A stretch of DNA of 36,023 nt from Desulfobulbaceae bacterium (GTDB taxonomy: Bacteria > Desulfobacterota > Desulfobulbia > Desulfobulbales > Desulfobulbaceae): assembly GCA_013201405.1 (NCBI GenBank), contig JABMJC010000007.1:1-36023 (forward strand), given 5' to 3'. A program made the position numbers and the translations under genes. Numbering within the stretch: position 1 is the first letter of the stretch; each line of letters begins with the position of its first letter. The notes beneath the pieces are model-generated. The model searched no databases. It was not told the DNA's origin and saw only the letters and a program-made list of their open reading frames with translations. This document shows, one piece after another, positions 24,290-32,006 of the stretch.

Positions 24290-24987
24290 CACTTGGCCTG
24301 CAAGAGTTCAACACGGCTTAAAATCATCTGCCGTCGAGGATCCACACCGCTTTCCTCTATGGTTACGGCGGTCAGTTCCAAAAATTTCCTGTACATGGCC
24401 AGCGCTTCATCCTTGTTACCCTGGGCCTCGTAAATACTGCCCATGCTGAGATGGGCACCAGCGGCAAAACCGTCGATCTGCCCCAACTCCCTGTAATAGG
24501 CCAGGGCAGCATCCCAATTTTTTTTCTGCTCTTCCAGGCCAGCCAGTTTACCCAACACCAACGGGGTTAACTGGGACGAAGCGATAAGTTGGGCTCGCAC
24601 CCCTTGGTACTTCTGAATGGCAGCATCAAGTTTGCCTTCCTGCTCGTCCAGCCGGGCAAGGGCAATCCCGGCCCACAGGGCCGAGGGTGTTGCCGAAAAA
24701 TCGTCTTGTACCTTATGCAGCAAGTCCCGCTGCCCCTCCTGGGCTTGCATGGCTACATCCAGCGCCACCGCAGCCTTGTACACACGATGATTTTTGTAGG
24801 CATTAAATGCGGCAATTGCCAGGGCAATGACCACGGCTGCGGTAATTGTTCCCCAAATAGCGCGCTGGTTTCTACGCAGAAAGCGAATCAGTTTTGGCGG
24901 CAAATTGAACTGCTCCAGAAGGCCTGCTTCCTGAAAAAGTAGCGCCATATCCTGTTGTTTTCTCTCTGCTTCGCGCTGCTCTGCCAT
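24289..24987 (-). CDS. TPR-repeat inner-membrane protein (YfgM-like)
   Basis: 232 residues. A cytoplasmic N-terminus rich in charged residues is followed by one membrane segment (about 44-63, WGTITAAVVIALAIAAFNAY) and a periplasmic region of TPR-like helices (ALWAGIALARLDEQEGKLDAAIQKYQ; HLSMGSIYEAQGNKDEALAMYRKFLEL). This layout resembles YfgM/TPR_21 proteins, ancillary to the Sec translocon in E. coli; here the link is only structural. The ATG at 24987 has AGGAGC about 9 nt upstream. It is translationally coupled to panC, although nothing ties the two functions together. Confidence 0.72.
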   Translation of the reverse strand: MAEQREAERKQQDMALLFQEAGLLEQFNLPPKLIRFLRRNQRAIWGTITAAVVIALAIAAFNAYKNHRVYKAAVALDVAMQAQEGQRDLLHKVQDDFSATPSALWAGIALARLDEQEGKLDAAIQKYQGVRAQLIASSQLTPLVLGKLAGLEEQKKNWDAALAYYRELGQIDGFAAGAHLSMGSIYEAQGNKDEALAMYRKFLELTAVTIEESGVDPRRQMILSRVELLQAK

Positions 24988-25180
24988 CTACCCGGCTCCT
25001 TGCAAAAAGTCATACTCGTATCGATTTCATCTGCTATCTACGAAACTATTCACTTTACTTCAGCACTCAAAAAAATCAATCCCTCAATACATTGGCTTCT
25101 TCTGCACAGGCCGCTGCCATGGCATGGCATTGATAGCCTTTATACTTTATATATAGTCGGGTAGAGTTAGCTGCATGATT
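24988..25180. other. Intergenic region upstream of the TPR gene
   Basis: 193 nt with no gene. It contains the palindromic TGCCATGCCATGGCA (on the minus strand) near 25119-25134 and AT-rich stretches at 25140-25155. It must hold the promoter for the TPR-panC group; no well-spaced hexamers were found. Confidence 0.4.
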
Positions 25181-25767
25181 TTACCGCTTGATGGCAAGAT
25201 AGATGCCCAAGCCGACAATCAACACACCGGCAGCCTGATTGATTCGAGTGGCCGGGCCTGCGCCAGGAGCCAGAAAACCATGCAAGCTGCCGGCAACGGC
25301 AAAAACAGCAAGCAAGAAACACCAGAGGGTGCTGGTGGCGATGAAACACGGGCCAAACAGCAAAAAGGGCGCGCTTTTTTCCTGACTTACAGGCGAAATG
25401 AACTGCGGTAGAAAAGTGAAAAAATAGGGCGATCTTGGGATTGAACATATTAGTCATCACGCCCTGGCGGTAGACGGCCAGCATTCCAACCCTGCTGATG
25501 CGGGCAGAGCATACGCCAGCCCAAATGCACCAGGTAGGCAGCATCAGCCAGAAGGATAACCGTAGAGGTGGTGGGAGAAGTGGCCAGAAAGACGAAAACT
25601 CCCAAGGCTGCCAGAAAGGTGTGCACCACAAGGCCCGAGGCTACACCAGCCATTACCCCTTGCTCCAGACTAGCCCCAGAGGTGTAAAAGGTGTCTGGTC
25701 CGGGTGCCAGAGTCAGGCCAATGCCGGCAGCGAGAAAAACGAAAGTCACGGATACTAAACATTGCAC
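25181..25767 (-). pseudogene. LysE-family amino-acid exporter, broken by two frameshifts
   Basis: Three frames together spell a LysE/RhtB protein. The first part gives VTFVFLAAGIGLTLAPGPDTFYTSGASLEQGVMAGVASGLVVHTFLAALGVF and LADAAYLVHLGWRML. After a shift near 25480-25500 comes YRQGVMTNMFNPKIALFF. After a second shift at about 25410-25425, inside TTTTTTCACTTTTC, comes LPQFISPVSQEKSAPFLLFGPCF and TRINQAAGVLIVGLGIYLAIKR. The LAPGPD motif and NPK..LFF are family hallmarks. The second shift is next to a T-run, where sequencing error is possible; the first also seems to remove several residues of the usual loop. The start is unclear (GTG at 25767 or 25749). Confidence 0.85.
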
Positions 25768-26092
25768 TCCACAGATACAACCTGCCTCTAAATAGCCTGC
25801 AAGGCTAGTACCTGCTAGGGTGTTGACATCAAAGCTGCACACTATAGTGAAAAAAAGCTGTAGAGCACAAGCATGCACAGGTGATCCTCTGAACTTGATA
25901 TTACTTACGAGTCGATGATCGACAGTTTCTCTGCATCAGGCGGTATCATGGCAAACAACCGGGCAGGCTGGGAAAAACCTACCTGTCAACGCCATCCTTC
26001 GTGGGGATTGACATGAACTCTGAAAATATCCTTTACTCCATCGGCGCAAACGATTAGCGTAACTTTTTCATTTTTTCCTGATCTTTCCTGCC
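25768..26092. other. Intergenic region upstream of rlmKL
   Basis: 325 nt. Upstream of the broken LysE gene on one side and rlmKL on the other. A TTGACA lies at 26008-26013 without a good -10. A 14-codon frame with GGGG upstream is at 26013-26057 (separate entry). I see nothing else. Confidence 0.4.
26013..26057 (+). CDS. Possible 14-residue leader peptide before rlmKL
   Basis: ATG to TAG encoding MNSENILYSIGAND, with GGGG 7-10 nt upstream, ending 35 nt before the rlmKL start, which itself lacks a clear ribosome site. Nothing besides its position and ribosome site supports it; it could be a chance frame. Confidence 0.2.
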   Translation: MNSENILYSIGAND

Positions 26093-28396
26093 ATGTCATC
26101 ACGTAGCAACCCGTCGACCAATCCGCTGATCCGCACCCGCAAGACCAAGCCCCTGTTCTTTACCGCCACCTGCGCCACGGGCCTGGAACAGTTGGTTTAC
26201 GAAGAAATTTCAGCCTGTGGTGGGCAAAACATCGTCATCAAGCCTGGTGCAATCAGTTGGAACGGTGCACTGGAAAGCGGCTACCGTGCCTGCCTCTGGT
26301 CGCGCTTTGCCTCGCGCATCCTGCTGGAACTGGCCCGCTTTGACGCACCCGACACAGATGCCCTCTACGAGCACAGCTCTGCTGTACTCTGGGATGAACA
26401 CCTGAGTGTGAAAAAGACCTTTGCTGTACACTGCACCCTGGTGAATGCGGCCATTACCCATTCGCAGTTCGCTGCCCTGCGTGTAAAGGATGCCATTGTC
26501 GATCAGTTTCGCCGCCGTTTTGGTAAACGGCCGAATGTCAACAGCTTCAATCCGGACCTGCGCCTGAATGTACATGTGCAGGGCACCAGCGCAAGCCTGG
26601 CGCTTGATCTGGCTGGCGACAGCCTGCACCGGCGTGGCTACCGCATGGCCACTGGCGAAGCTCCGCTGAAAGAGACCCTGGCCGCAGCCATTGTCCACCT
26701 CTCGGGCTGGCTTAAGCGGGTGAAGGATGAGCCCATTCTACTGGACCCCATGTGTGGCAGCGGCACTCTGCTCATCGAGGCGGCACTGATGCTGACCGAC
26801 AGTGCCCCTGGCTTGCAGCGCAAACGTTTTGGTTTCATGGCCTGGAACAAGCACGACCACAAACTGTGGGAACGGCTGAGTGCCGAGGCCCTGGAACGCG
26901 AAGCTGTGGGCGAACCCAAGGAATGGCCGCAATTTATAGGCTACGATGCCGATCCACGCGCCGTAGCCGCGGCCCGCAAGAATGTCATTGCCGCTGGCCT
27001 GCGCAAGGTTATTGTCATCCGACACCGCCCCTTGGCCCGTCTGCGCAGCCCTGGCCCGACCGGCTGCCTGCTCACCAACCCGCCTTACGGCGAACGCCTT
27101 GCAGACAAAGAAACAGCACGCTACCTCTACCGCTGCCTGGGCCGCAGCTATCGCAATTTTTTTCCTGGCTGGCGCTTTGCTTTTTTCACGGCCAATCCAG
27201 AATTCGCCGACGTGCCCGCAGTACTTTGGCAAGACGAACACCAGCTGTACAATGGCCCGCTCAAATGCCGCCTGCTGGTGGGACATGAAAGCCGGCCGAC
27301 AGGCATGGAGCCACCCCATGCCCAGTGGCAACCGCAGACGCTGGAACCTGGCAGCGCAGGGGAAGATTTTGCCAACCGACTGGTGAAAAATTATGCTGCA
27401 CTGGCCAGTTGGATCGAGGCCGAGGGCATCCACTGTTTCCGCCTCTACGATGCGGATATACCGGAATACAACCTGGCAGTGGATTGCTACGGAGAATGGA
27501 TTCAGGTGCAGGAGTACGCTCCCCCTTCCACGGTGGATGCAACCAAGGCAGCCGAGCGGCTGCAACTGGCGCTGGCCGTGCTGCGGGAAGTATTGAGTGT
27601 GCCCCACAGTCGCATCTTCATCAAGACAAGAAAACAGCAGAAAGGACACAGCCAGTATCAGAAGAAAAAAAGCGGCCACAGCCAAGGCCAGCGACCCGCA
27701 CAGGCCCAGCGCAACCCACAACTCCACGAGGTGCGTGAGGGAGAAGGCCGCTTTCTCGTCAACTTTACCGACTATCTCGATACCGGCCTTTTCCTTGACC
27801 ACCGCCCCATCCGCCGCCGCATCCAGGAACTGTCCAGGGGGACAACCTTTCTTAATCTCTACGGCTATACCGGTTCAGCCACGGTGTTTGCCGCCCTGGG
27901 CGGGGCCAACTCCACCACCACGGTGGATGCCTCTGGTGTCTACCTGGCACGGGCCAACGCCAATTTGGCCTTGAACGGTTTTGGCGGACCACTGCACCAA
28001 CTGGTCGAGGCCGATTGCCTGCAATGGCTCAAACAGTGCCAGGAACGCTTTGGCCTGATCTTTGTCGATCCACCCACTTTCTCCAACACTAAAGATAAGC
28101 GAGCTTCCTTTGATATCCAGCGCGACCACGCTGCCCTCTTGCGGCTGGCCATGCAGCGACTCAGCCGAAGCGGACTACTCATCTTTTCGACCAACTTCCG
28201 TAAATTTTCGCTGGACAAAGAACTCGGCCAGGAATTTGCGCTAAAGGAGATCAGCGCAGCCACCATCCCGCCTGATTTCAGCCGCAACCAGCGCATTCAC
28301 CGCTGCTGGGAGCTACGCCACCTTCAGCAACCAGATGATCAAGGTAGCCAAGAAGAACAAAGTCGCCAAAAGAAGGAGGAAAACCTGCTGCGCTAA
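26093..28396 (+). CDS. rlmL: Bifunctional 23S rRNA methyltransferase RlmKL (m2G2445 / m7G2069)
   Basis: 767 residues, somewhat longer than the ~700 of E. coli, mainly because of a lysine/glutamine-rich linker (about 515-550). The N-terminal half has a THUMP domain, then LDPMCGSGTLLIEAALML (S-adenosylmethionine site) and LLTNPPYGERL (N2-guanine methylation of G2445). The C-terminal half has VNFTDYLDTGLFLDHRPIRR, FLNLYGYTGSATVFAALGGA and FVDPPTFSN (RlmK, m7G2069). Both catalytic motifs are intact. The ATG at 26093 has no clear ribosome site; there is no better upstream start in this frame. The 3' end overlaps the convergent prmA by 4 nt. Confidence 0.94.
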   Translation: MSSRSNPSTNPLIRTRKTKPLFFTATCATGLEQLVYEEISACGGQNIVIKPGAISWNGALESGYRACLWSRFASRILLELARFDAPDTDALYEHSSAVLWDEHLSVKKTFAVHCTLVNAAITHSQFAALRVKDAIVDQFRRRFGKRPNVNSFNPDLRLNVHVQGTSASLALDLAGDSLHRRGYRMATGEAPLKETLAAAIVHLSGWLKRVKDEPILLDPMCGSGTLLIEAALMLTDSAPGLQRKRFGFMAWNKHDHKLWERLSAEALEREAVGEPKEWPQFIGYDADPRAVAAARKNVIAAGLRKVIVIRHRPLARLRSPGPTGCLLTNPPYGERLADKETARYLYRCLGRSYRNFFPGWRFAFFTANPEFADVPAVLWQDEHQLYNGPLKCRLLVGHESRPTGMEPPHAQWQPQTLEPGSAGEDFANRLVKNYAALASWIEAEGIHCFRLYDADIPEYNLAVDCYGEWIQVQEYAPPSTVDATKAAERLQLALAVLREVLSVPHSRIFIKTRKQQKGHSQYQKKKSGHSQGQRPAQAQRNPQLHEVREGEGRFLVNFTDYLDTGLFLDHRPIRRRIQELSRGTTFLNLYGYTGSATVFAALGGANSTTTVDASGVYLARANANLALNGFGGPLHQLVEADCLQWLKQCQERFGLIFVDPPTFSNTKDKRASFDIQRDHAALLRLAMQRLSRSGLLIFSTNFRKFSLDKELGQEFALKEISAATIPPDFSRNQRIHRCWELRHLQQPDDQGSQEEQSRQKKEENLLR

Positions 28397-29340
28397 CGCA
28401 CAAAATAACGCGCAAAACGGAGCGCCACCCACTCCTCTTCGTACGTGCGCTCCAGCAGATGAAAACCTGCCTGACCATAGCAGCGGATTATGTTTTCTTC
28501 CTGGCTGCCCGCCAAGATCCCGGCCAGCACCAGTTGCGCAGATAGGGCAGCCAAACGACCCAATAACGGCTGCATCTCCACCAACACATCGTGGACGATG
28601 TTGGCCAAAAGAAGATCATAGTGCCCCCTGACTTCGGCCAGGGGCGTGGCTGCGACCGTGATCCGGTCGGAGAGCCGGTTGTGCGCCACATTCTCCCAGG
28701 CCACCCGCACCGCTTCGGGATCATTGTCAATGGCAAGTACCTCGCCTGCCCCCCACAGGGCCGCGCCCATGGCCAGAATACCGGTGCCTGTACCCACATC
28801 CAGCACCTGCCCAGGACGGTGTTGCCGAAAAGAGCGCTCAACCAGATACAATGCGCCACGGGTGGAGGCGTGCTGTCCCGTGCCAAAGGCCATACCAGGA
28901 TCCATCTCCAGTACCTGCTCACCAGGCAGTGGCGCATACTCTTCCCAGGATGGCTTAATCACCAGGCCCGGGGCAATGGTAAAGGTTTTGAAGTGCTGTT
29001 GCCAACTGGTGGCCCAATCTTCATCGGCCAGTAATTCCCGCCTGAACTCTGGCAGAGGCTGGTTAAAAAGAGCAAACAACTCGGCCAGGGCGGTCTGCAC
29101 TGCACCGACAAGGTGTTCCATCTGCTCCTGGCATACAGCTTCAGCCCCAGCTTCAACGTGAAAATATCCACTCAGCCAGCTGCCTGCTTCAGACTCCAGG
29201 CCCTGTTCCACCCCGCTGCCACTGTGCACTCCCAAGAGGTCGCTGGCTGCCTCAACCAGGATGGCCGGACACAAAAAACTCAGTTTCAACCATTTCCCGG
29301 CAGACCCACAGTCCTGTTCCTTCTTTTCTTTCTTGACCAT
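28393..29340 (-). CDS. prmA: Ribosomal protein L11 methyltransferase PrmA
   Basis: 315 residues. A substrate-binding N-terminal domain is followed by DWATSWQQHFKTFTIAPGLVIKPSWE, then MDPGMAFGTGQHASTRGAL and VLDVGTGTGILAMGAALWGAGEVLAIDNDP, and LLLANIVHDVLVEM, the NPPY-like motif of PrmA (here LANI). It trimethylates L11 lysines and the N-terminus. The ATG at 29340 lacks an obvious ribosome site. The N-terminal ~10 residues (MVKKEKKEQD) are lysine-rich and look dispensable. It diverges from the HsdR-N-like gene across a region containing a palindrome. Confidence 0.94.
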   Translation of the reverse strand: MVKKEKKEQDCGSAGKWLKLSFLCPAILVEAASDLLGVHSGSGVEQGLESEAGSWLSGYFHVEAGAEAVCQEQMEHLVGAVQTALAELFALFNQPLPEFRRELLADEDWATSWQQHFKTFTIAPGLVIKPSWEEYAPLPGEQVLEMDPGMAFGTGQHASTRGALYLVERSFRQHRPGQVLDVGTGTGILAMGAALWGAGEVLAIDNDPEAVRVAWENVAHNRLSDRITVAATPLAEVRGHYDLLLANIVHDVLVEMQPLLGRLAALSAQLVLAGILAGSQEENIIRCYGQAGFHLLERTYEEEWVALRFARYFVR

Positions 29341-29360
29341 GACTACAACACAACATACCT

Positions 29361-29377
29361 TTATTGATAATCAATAA
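29361..29377. promoter_or_regulatory. Perfect 17-bp palindrome, candidate operator
   Basis: TTATTGATAATCAATAA is an 8-1-8 perfect inverted repeat in the divergent region between prmA and the HsdR-N-like gene. It resembles operators of metal regulators such as Fur only in having a GATAAT core, and no binding protein can be named. A second small stem, GCTCCT/AGGAGC, follows at 29379-29396. Confidence 0.5.
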
Positions 29378-29433
29378 CGCTCCTCAACACAGGAGCAACC
29401 AAATCCCCAAGGACAAAAAACCGAATCTTTCCG

Positions 29434-30012
29434 ATGATCGACACCTCCGGACACCATCTTGTGTACGGTCGCTTACAAGATTACTTAAGCGGCAAAACCC
29501 TGCCAGACACCGATGACGAACGCATCCGCCAGGAACTGGCACGCTATCTGGTGGAGCGGCTTGGCTATGCTCCGGGCGAACTTGAACCAAGGCTCAAAAT
29601 CATCAGTGAATTTGGCGGCAACCGGGTGGAAAGCCTGATTGATCTGTGCGCACGCATAAAGGGCAAACGGCTCTTTATTCTCCGCTACGGGCCGGGTTCA
29701 CTGGTTACCCGGGAAACTGCCGCCATTGCCGCAGCCCGCATTCTGGAGCCTGCATATTGCATTCCCCTGGCCATTGTCACCAACGGCCGCGATGCGGAAC
29801 TGCTGGAAAGCGCCACAGGCAAGGTGCTGGCCACGGGTATGGACAGTATTCCCAGCCGCGAACAGGCAAAAACCCTGCTGAAGGAATTGCCTTTTGTACC
29901 CTACAGTAACCCGTTGAAACGGGAGCAGGCCCAACGCATCCTCAACGTGTTTGACCAGGAGGTCTGCTGCGCGGGCAAACAGTGTGATACAGAGGTAGCA
30001 CACGACCTTTGA
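29434..30012 (+). CDS. HsdR N-terminal-like (PD-(D/E)XK-related) domain protein, probably non-catalytic
   Basis: 192 residues. YGRLQDYLSGKTLPDTDDERIRQELARYLVERLGYAPGELEPRLKI, then SLIDLCARIKGKRLFILRYGPGSLVTRETAAIAAARIL and IPLAIVTNGRDAELLESATGKVLATGMDSIPSREQA follow the pattern of the small type I restriction HsdR-N (HSDR_N_2) proteins found in sulfate reducers. In the nuclease motif the first Asp is present (D70) but the expected (D/E)xK reads ILR (82-84), so nuclease activity is unlikely. The C-terminus has CCAGKQC, an extra cysteine cluster. There are no HsdM/HsdS genes nearby. The ATG at 29434 lacks a strong ribosome site. Function unknown; nucleic-acid binding is the most that can be proposed. 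Confidence 0.72.
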   Translation: MIDTSGHHLVYGRLQDYLSGKTLPDTDDERIRQELARYLVERLGYAPGELEPRLKIISEFGGNRVESLIDLCARIKGKRLFILRYGPGSLVTRETAAIAAARILEPAYCIPLAIVTNGRDAELLESATGKVLATGMDSIPSREQAKTLLKELPFVPYSNPLKREQAQRILNVFDQEVCCAGKQCDTEVAHDL

Positions 30013-30034
30013 CTATGTTGCCGCAGCGTTGTAC

Positions 30035-30055
30035 TCTAATATGTTCTTTATTAGA
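30035..30055. promoter_or_regulatory. Inverted repeat upstream of DAHP synthase
   Basis: TCTAATA (30035-30041) and TATTAGA (30049-30055) are perfect inverted repeats with a 7-nt spacer, 42 nt before the aroF-type gene. It could be an operator or a weak stem-loop. No regulator is suggested. Confidence 0.35.
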
Positions 30056-30096
30056 AACAAGCGAGCATCACTTTTTTGCAAACCAGGCATCCCGAC

Positions 30097-31452
30097 ATGA
30101 GCATAAACACTCCTGCATCCACTTGGACAAAGACAAGCTATCGCAACAAAATCGCCCTGCAGCAGCCCAACTGGCCTGACAAGGAGCATTATGAGCGTGT
30201 CCTGCACACCCTGGCCAACCTGCCACCCTTGGTTTTTGCCGGTGAGATCCGCGATCTCAAGGGCCTTTTGGCGCAGGCCGTGCGCGGCGAGGCCTTTTTG
30301 CTGCAAGGAGGCGACTGTTCCGAGGAGTTTGCTCGCTGCACCGCACCCAACATCCGGGAAACTCTGAAGGTGCTCCTGCAGATGGCCGTTATCCTCACCT
30401 ATGCCGGTAACAAGCCGGTGGTCAAGGTGGGCCGCATTGCCGGGCAATACGCCAAACCACGGTCCAGCGACACCGAACTGGTGAATGGCACGGAAATACC
30501 CAGCTACCGCGGCGACATGGCCAACTCGGCCGAACCGGTACTGCAGGCACGAATGCCAAATCCAGAACGTCTCCTCCAGGGCTACCACATGTCAGCAGCC
30601 ACCATGAACCTGTTGCGTGCCTTCACCCGCGGTGGTTTTGGCTCTCTGCACCGGGTACAGGCCTGGAACCAGGAGTTTGTTAAACAGTCGCCCATGGGCC
30701 GCAGTTATGAACGCATGGCCAAACAAATCAGCAACGCCCTCAAGTTCATGGACACCATTGGCATCTCCACCGACACGCCCCAACTGAAGGAGGCGCGCTT
30801 CTTCACCTCGCACGAGGCGCTGTTTTTGGGTTACGAAGAGGCAATGACCCGAGAAGATTCCGTAGATGGCGGCTGGTACGACTGTTCGGCCCACATGCTC
30901 TGGATAGGAGACCGTACCCGCCAACTCGACGGTGCACATGTCGAATTTTTAAGCGGCGTACACAATCCACTGGGCATGAAGGTGGGCCCAAACTACGATA
31001 TCGACACCATCCTCGCCATTATCGAGCGACTTAACCCGCATAACGAACCAGGCAGAATGACCCTGATTACCCGCTTTGGTGCAACTGCCATTGAAAAGCA
31101 CCTGCCGCCGCTCTTGCGGGCGGTGAACAGGGCCGGGCTCAGTGTCCTTTGGACCTGCGATCCGATGCACGCCAACACCTTCAGCTCGGCATCCGGACAT
31201 AAAACCAGGGACTTTGAAAACATTCTCTCGGAGCTGCGCTGCTTCTTTGAACTCAACTGGGCAGAGGGCACCATCCCCGGCGGGGTACACTTTGAGCTGA
31301 CCGGCGAAGATGTCACCGAATGTATTGGTGGGGCACGGCAGCTTTCACCTGAGCAACTGGGTCTGCGCTATCTCACCACCTGCGATCCCCGCCTCAATGC
31401 GGAGCAGGCCCTGGAAATGGCCTTTCAAATCGCAGAGATGATCCGTAGCTAA
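30097..31452 (+). CDS. Class II 3-deoxy-7-phosphoheptulonate synthase (DAHP synthase)
   Basis: 451 residues of the plant/Mycobacterium-like class II family, unrelated in sequence to AroF/G/H of E. coli. Motifs include FLLQGGDCSEEF, KVGRIAGQYAKPRS, PSYRGDMAN, SHEALFLGYEEAMTR, GDRTRQLDGAHVEFLSGVHNPLGMKVGP and CDPMHANT, and GGVHFELTGEDVTECIGG near the C-terminus. It condenses phosphoenolpyruvate and erythrose 4-phosphate as the first shikimate-pathway step. The ATG at 30097 is preferred over the TTG at 30076 because AGG lies nearby and the extra seven residues look non-homologous. No other shikimate gene is near, so it appears monocistronic. Confidence 0.96.
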   Translation: MSINTPASTWTKTSYRNKIALQQPNWPDKEHYERVLHTLANLPPLVFAGEIRDLKGLLAQAVRGEAFLLQGGDCSEEFARCTAPNIRETLKVLLQMAVILTYAGNKPVVKVGRIAGQYAKPRSSDTELVNGTEIPSYRGDMANSAEPVLQARMPNPERLLQGYHMSAATMNLLRAFTRGGFGSLHRVQAWNQEFVKQSPMGRSYERMAKQISNALKFMDTIGISTDTPQLKEARFFTSHEALFLGYEEAMTREDSVDGGWYDCSAHMLWIGDRTRQLDGAHVEFLSGVHNPLGMKVGPNYDIDTILAIIERLNPHNEPGRMTLITRFGATAIEKHLPPLLRAVNRAGLSVLWTCDPMHANTFSSASGHKTRDFENILSELRCFFELNWAEGTIPGGVHFELTGEDVTECIGGARQLSPEQLGLRYLTTCDPRLNAEQALEMAFQIAEMIRS

Positions 31453-31493
31453 GTACGCGGGTTGTGTTCCAACACAGGTAAGGCAGAGGGGCC

Positions 31494-32006
31494 TTATATA
31501 GGTTCAAGCATGATTTCGAGCGCTGGATCGCCACCCACATGGGGAGCCATCACAGGAACCGGGGTAGAGCGCAGCATACGGGTAAAAACCATGCCGAGCT
31601 GAGCCGGATCCCCGGTGTCCAGCAGGAGCTCCAGGTTGCTTTCGTCCCGCAGCATCCGCCCCAGCTTACCCAAGAGCAGTAAATAATCCAGATTTTCGCC
31701 AGGCTGACCCAAAAGCAGCACCAGTACCTGCACCGGCCGCTTGTCTTGGCCATCGTACTGAATGCCAGTTTCACTGTAGCCCAGAGCCAGAAGCTTGCCG
31801 CGCACGCCTTCCACCTTGCTGTGGGGAATGGCTATACCATTACCGATATAGGTTGAACCGAACTGTTCCCGGTGCAGCAGGGCGTTGAGAACATGCTCTT
31901 CATTCAATTCCGGTTCAAGTCTGGCCGCCAAGGCGCTCAACTCTTGCAGGGCCCCTTCCCTGCTGTTGGACTTCAGTTGGACAATTGATTTTTCACTTAA
32001 TTTCAC
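31494..32006 (-). CDS. ptsN: PTS IIA-like nitrogen-regulatory protein PtsN
   Basis: 170 residues. The phosphorylated histidine is H62 in GNGIAIPHSKVEG, the standard IIA-Ntr motif, followed by LVLLLGQPGENLDYLLLLGKLGRMLRD. PtsN receives phosphate from the nitrogen PTS and regulates potassium and RpoN-linked processes. The start is a GTG at 32006 that forms GTGA with the rpoN stop, so translation is coupled to rpoN. The order rpoN then ptsN lacks the ribosome hibernation factor gene (hpf) that often sits between them. PTS enzyme I-Ntr and HPr are not in the window. Confidence 0.9.
   Translation of the reverse strand: MKLSEKSIVQLKSNSREGALQELSALAARLEPELNEEHVLNALLHREQFGSTYIGNGIAIPHSKVEGVRGKLLALGYSETGIQYDGQDKRPVQVLVLLLGQPGENLDYLLLLGKLGRMLRDESNLELLLDTGDPAQLGMVFTRMLRSTPVPVMAPHVGGDPALEIMLEPI

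Noticed and set aside
26738-27802. 354-residue minus-strand frame opposite rlmKL
   Set aside because: Antisense to two intact methyltransferase domains and without recognisable motif.
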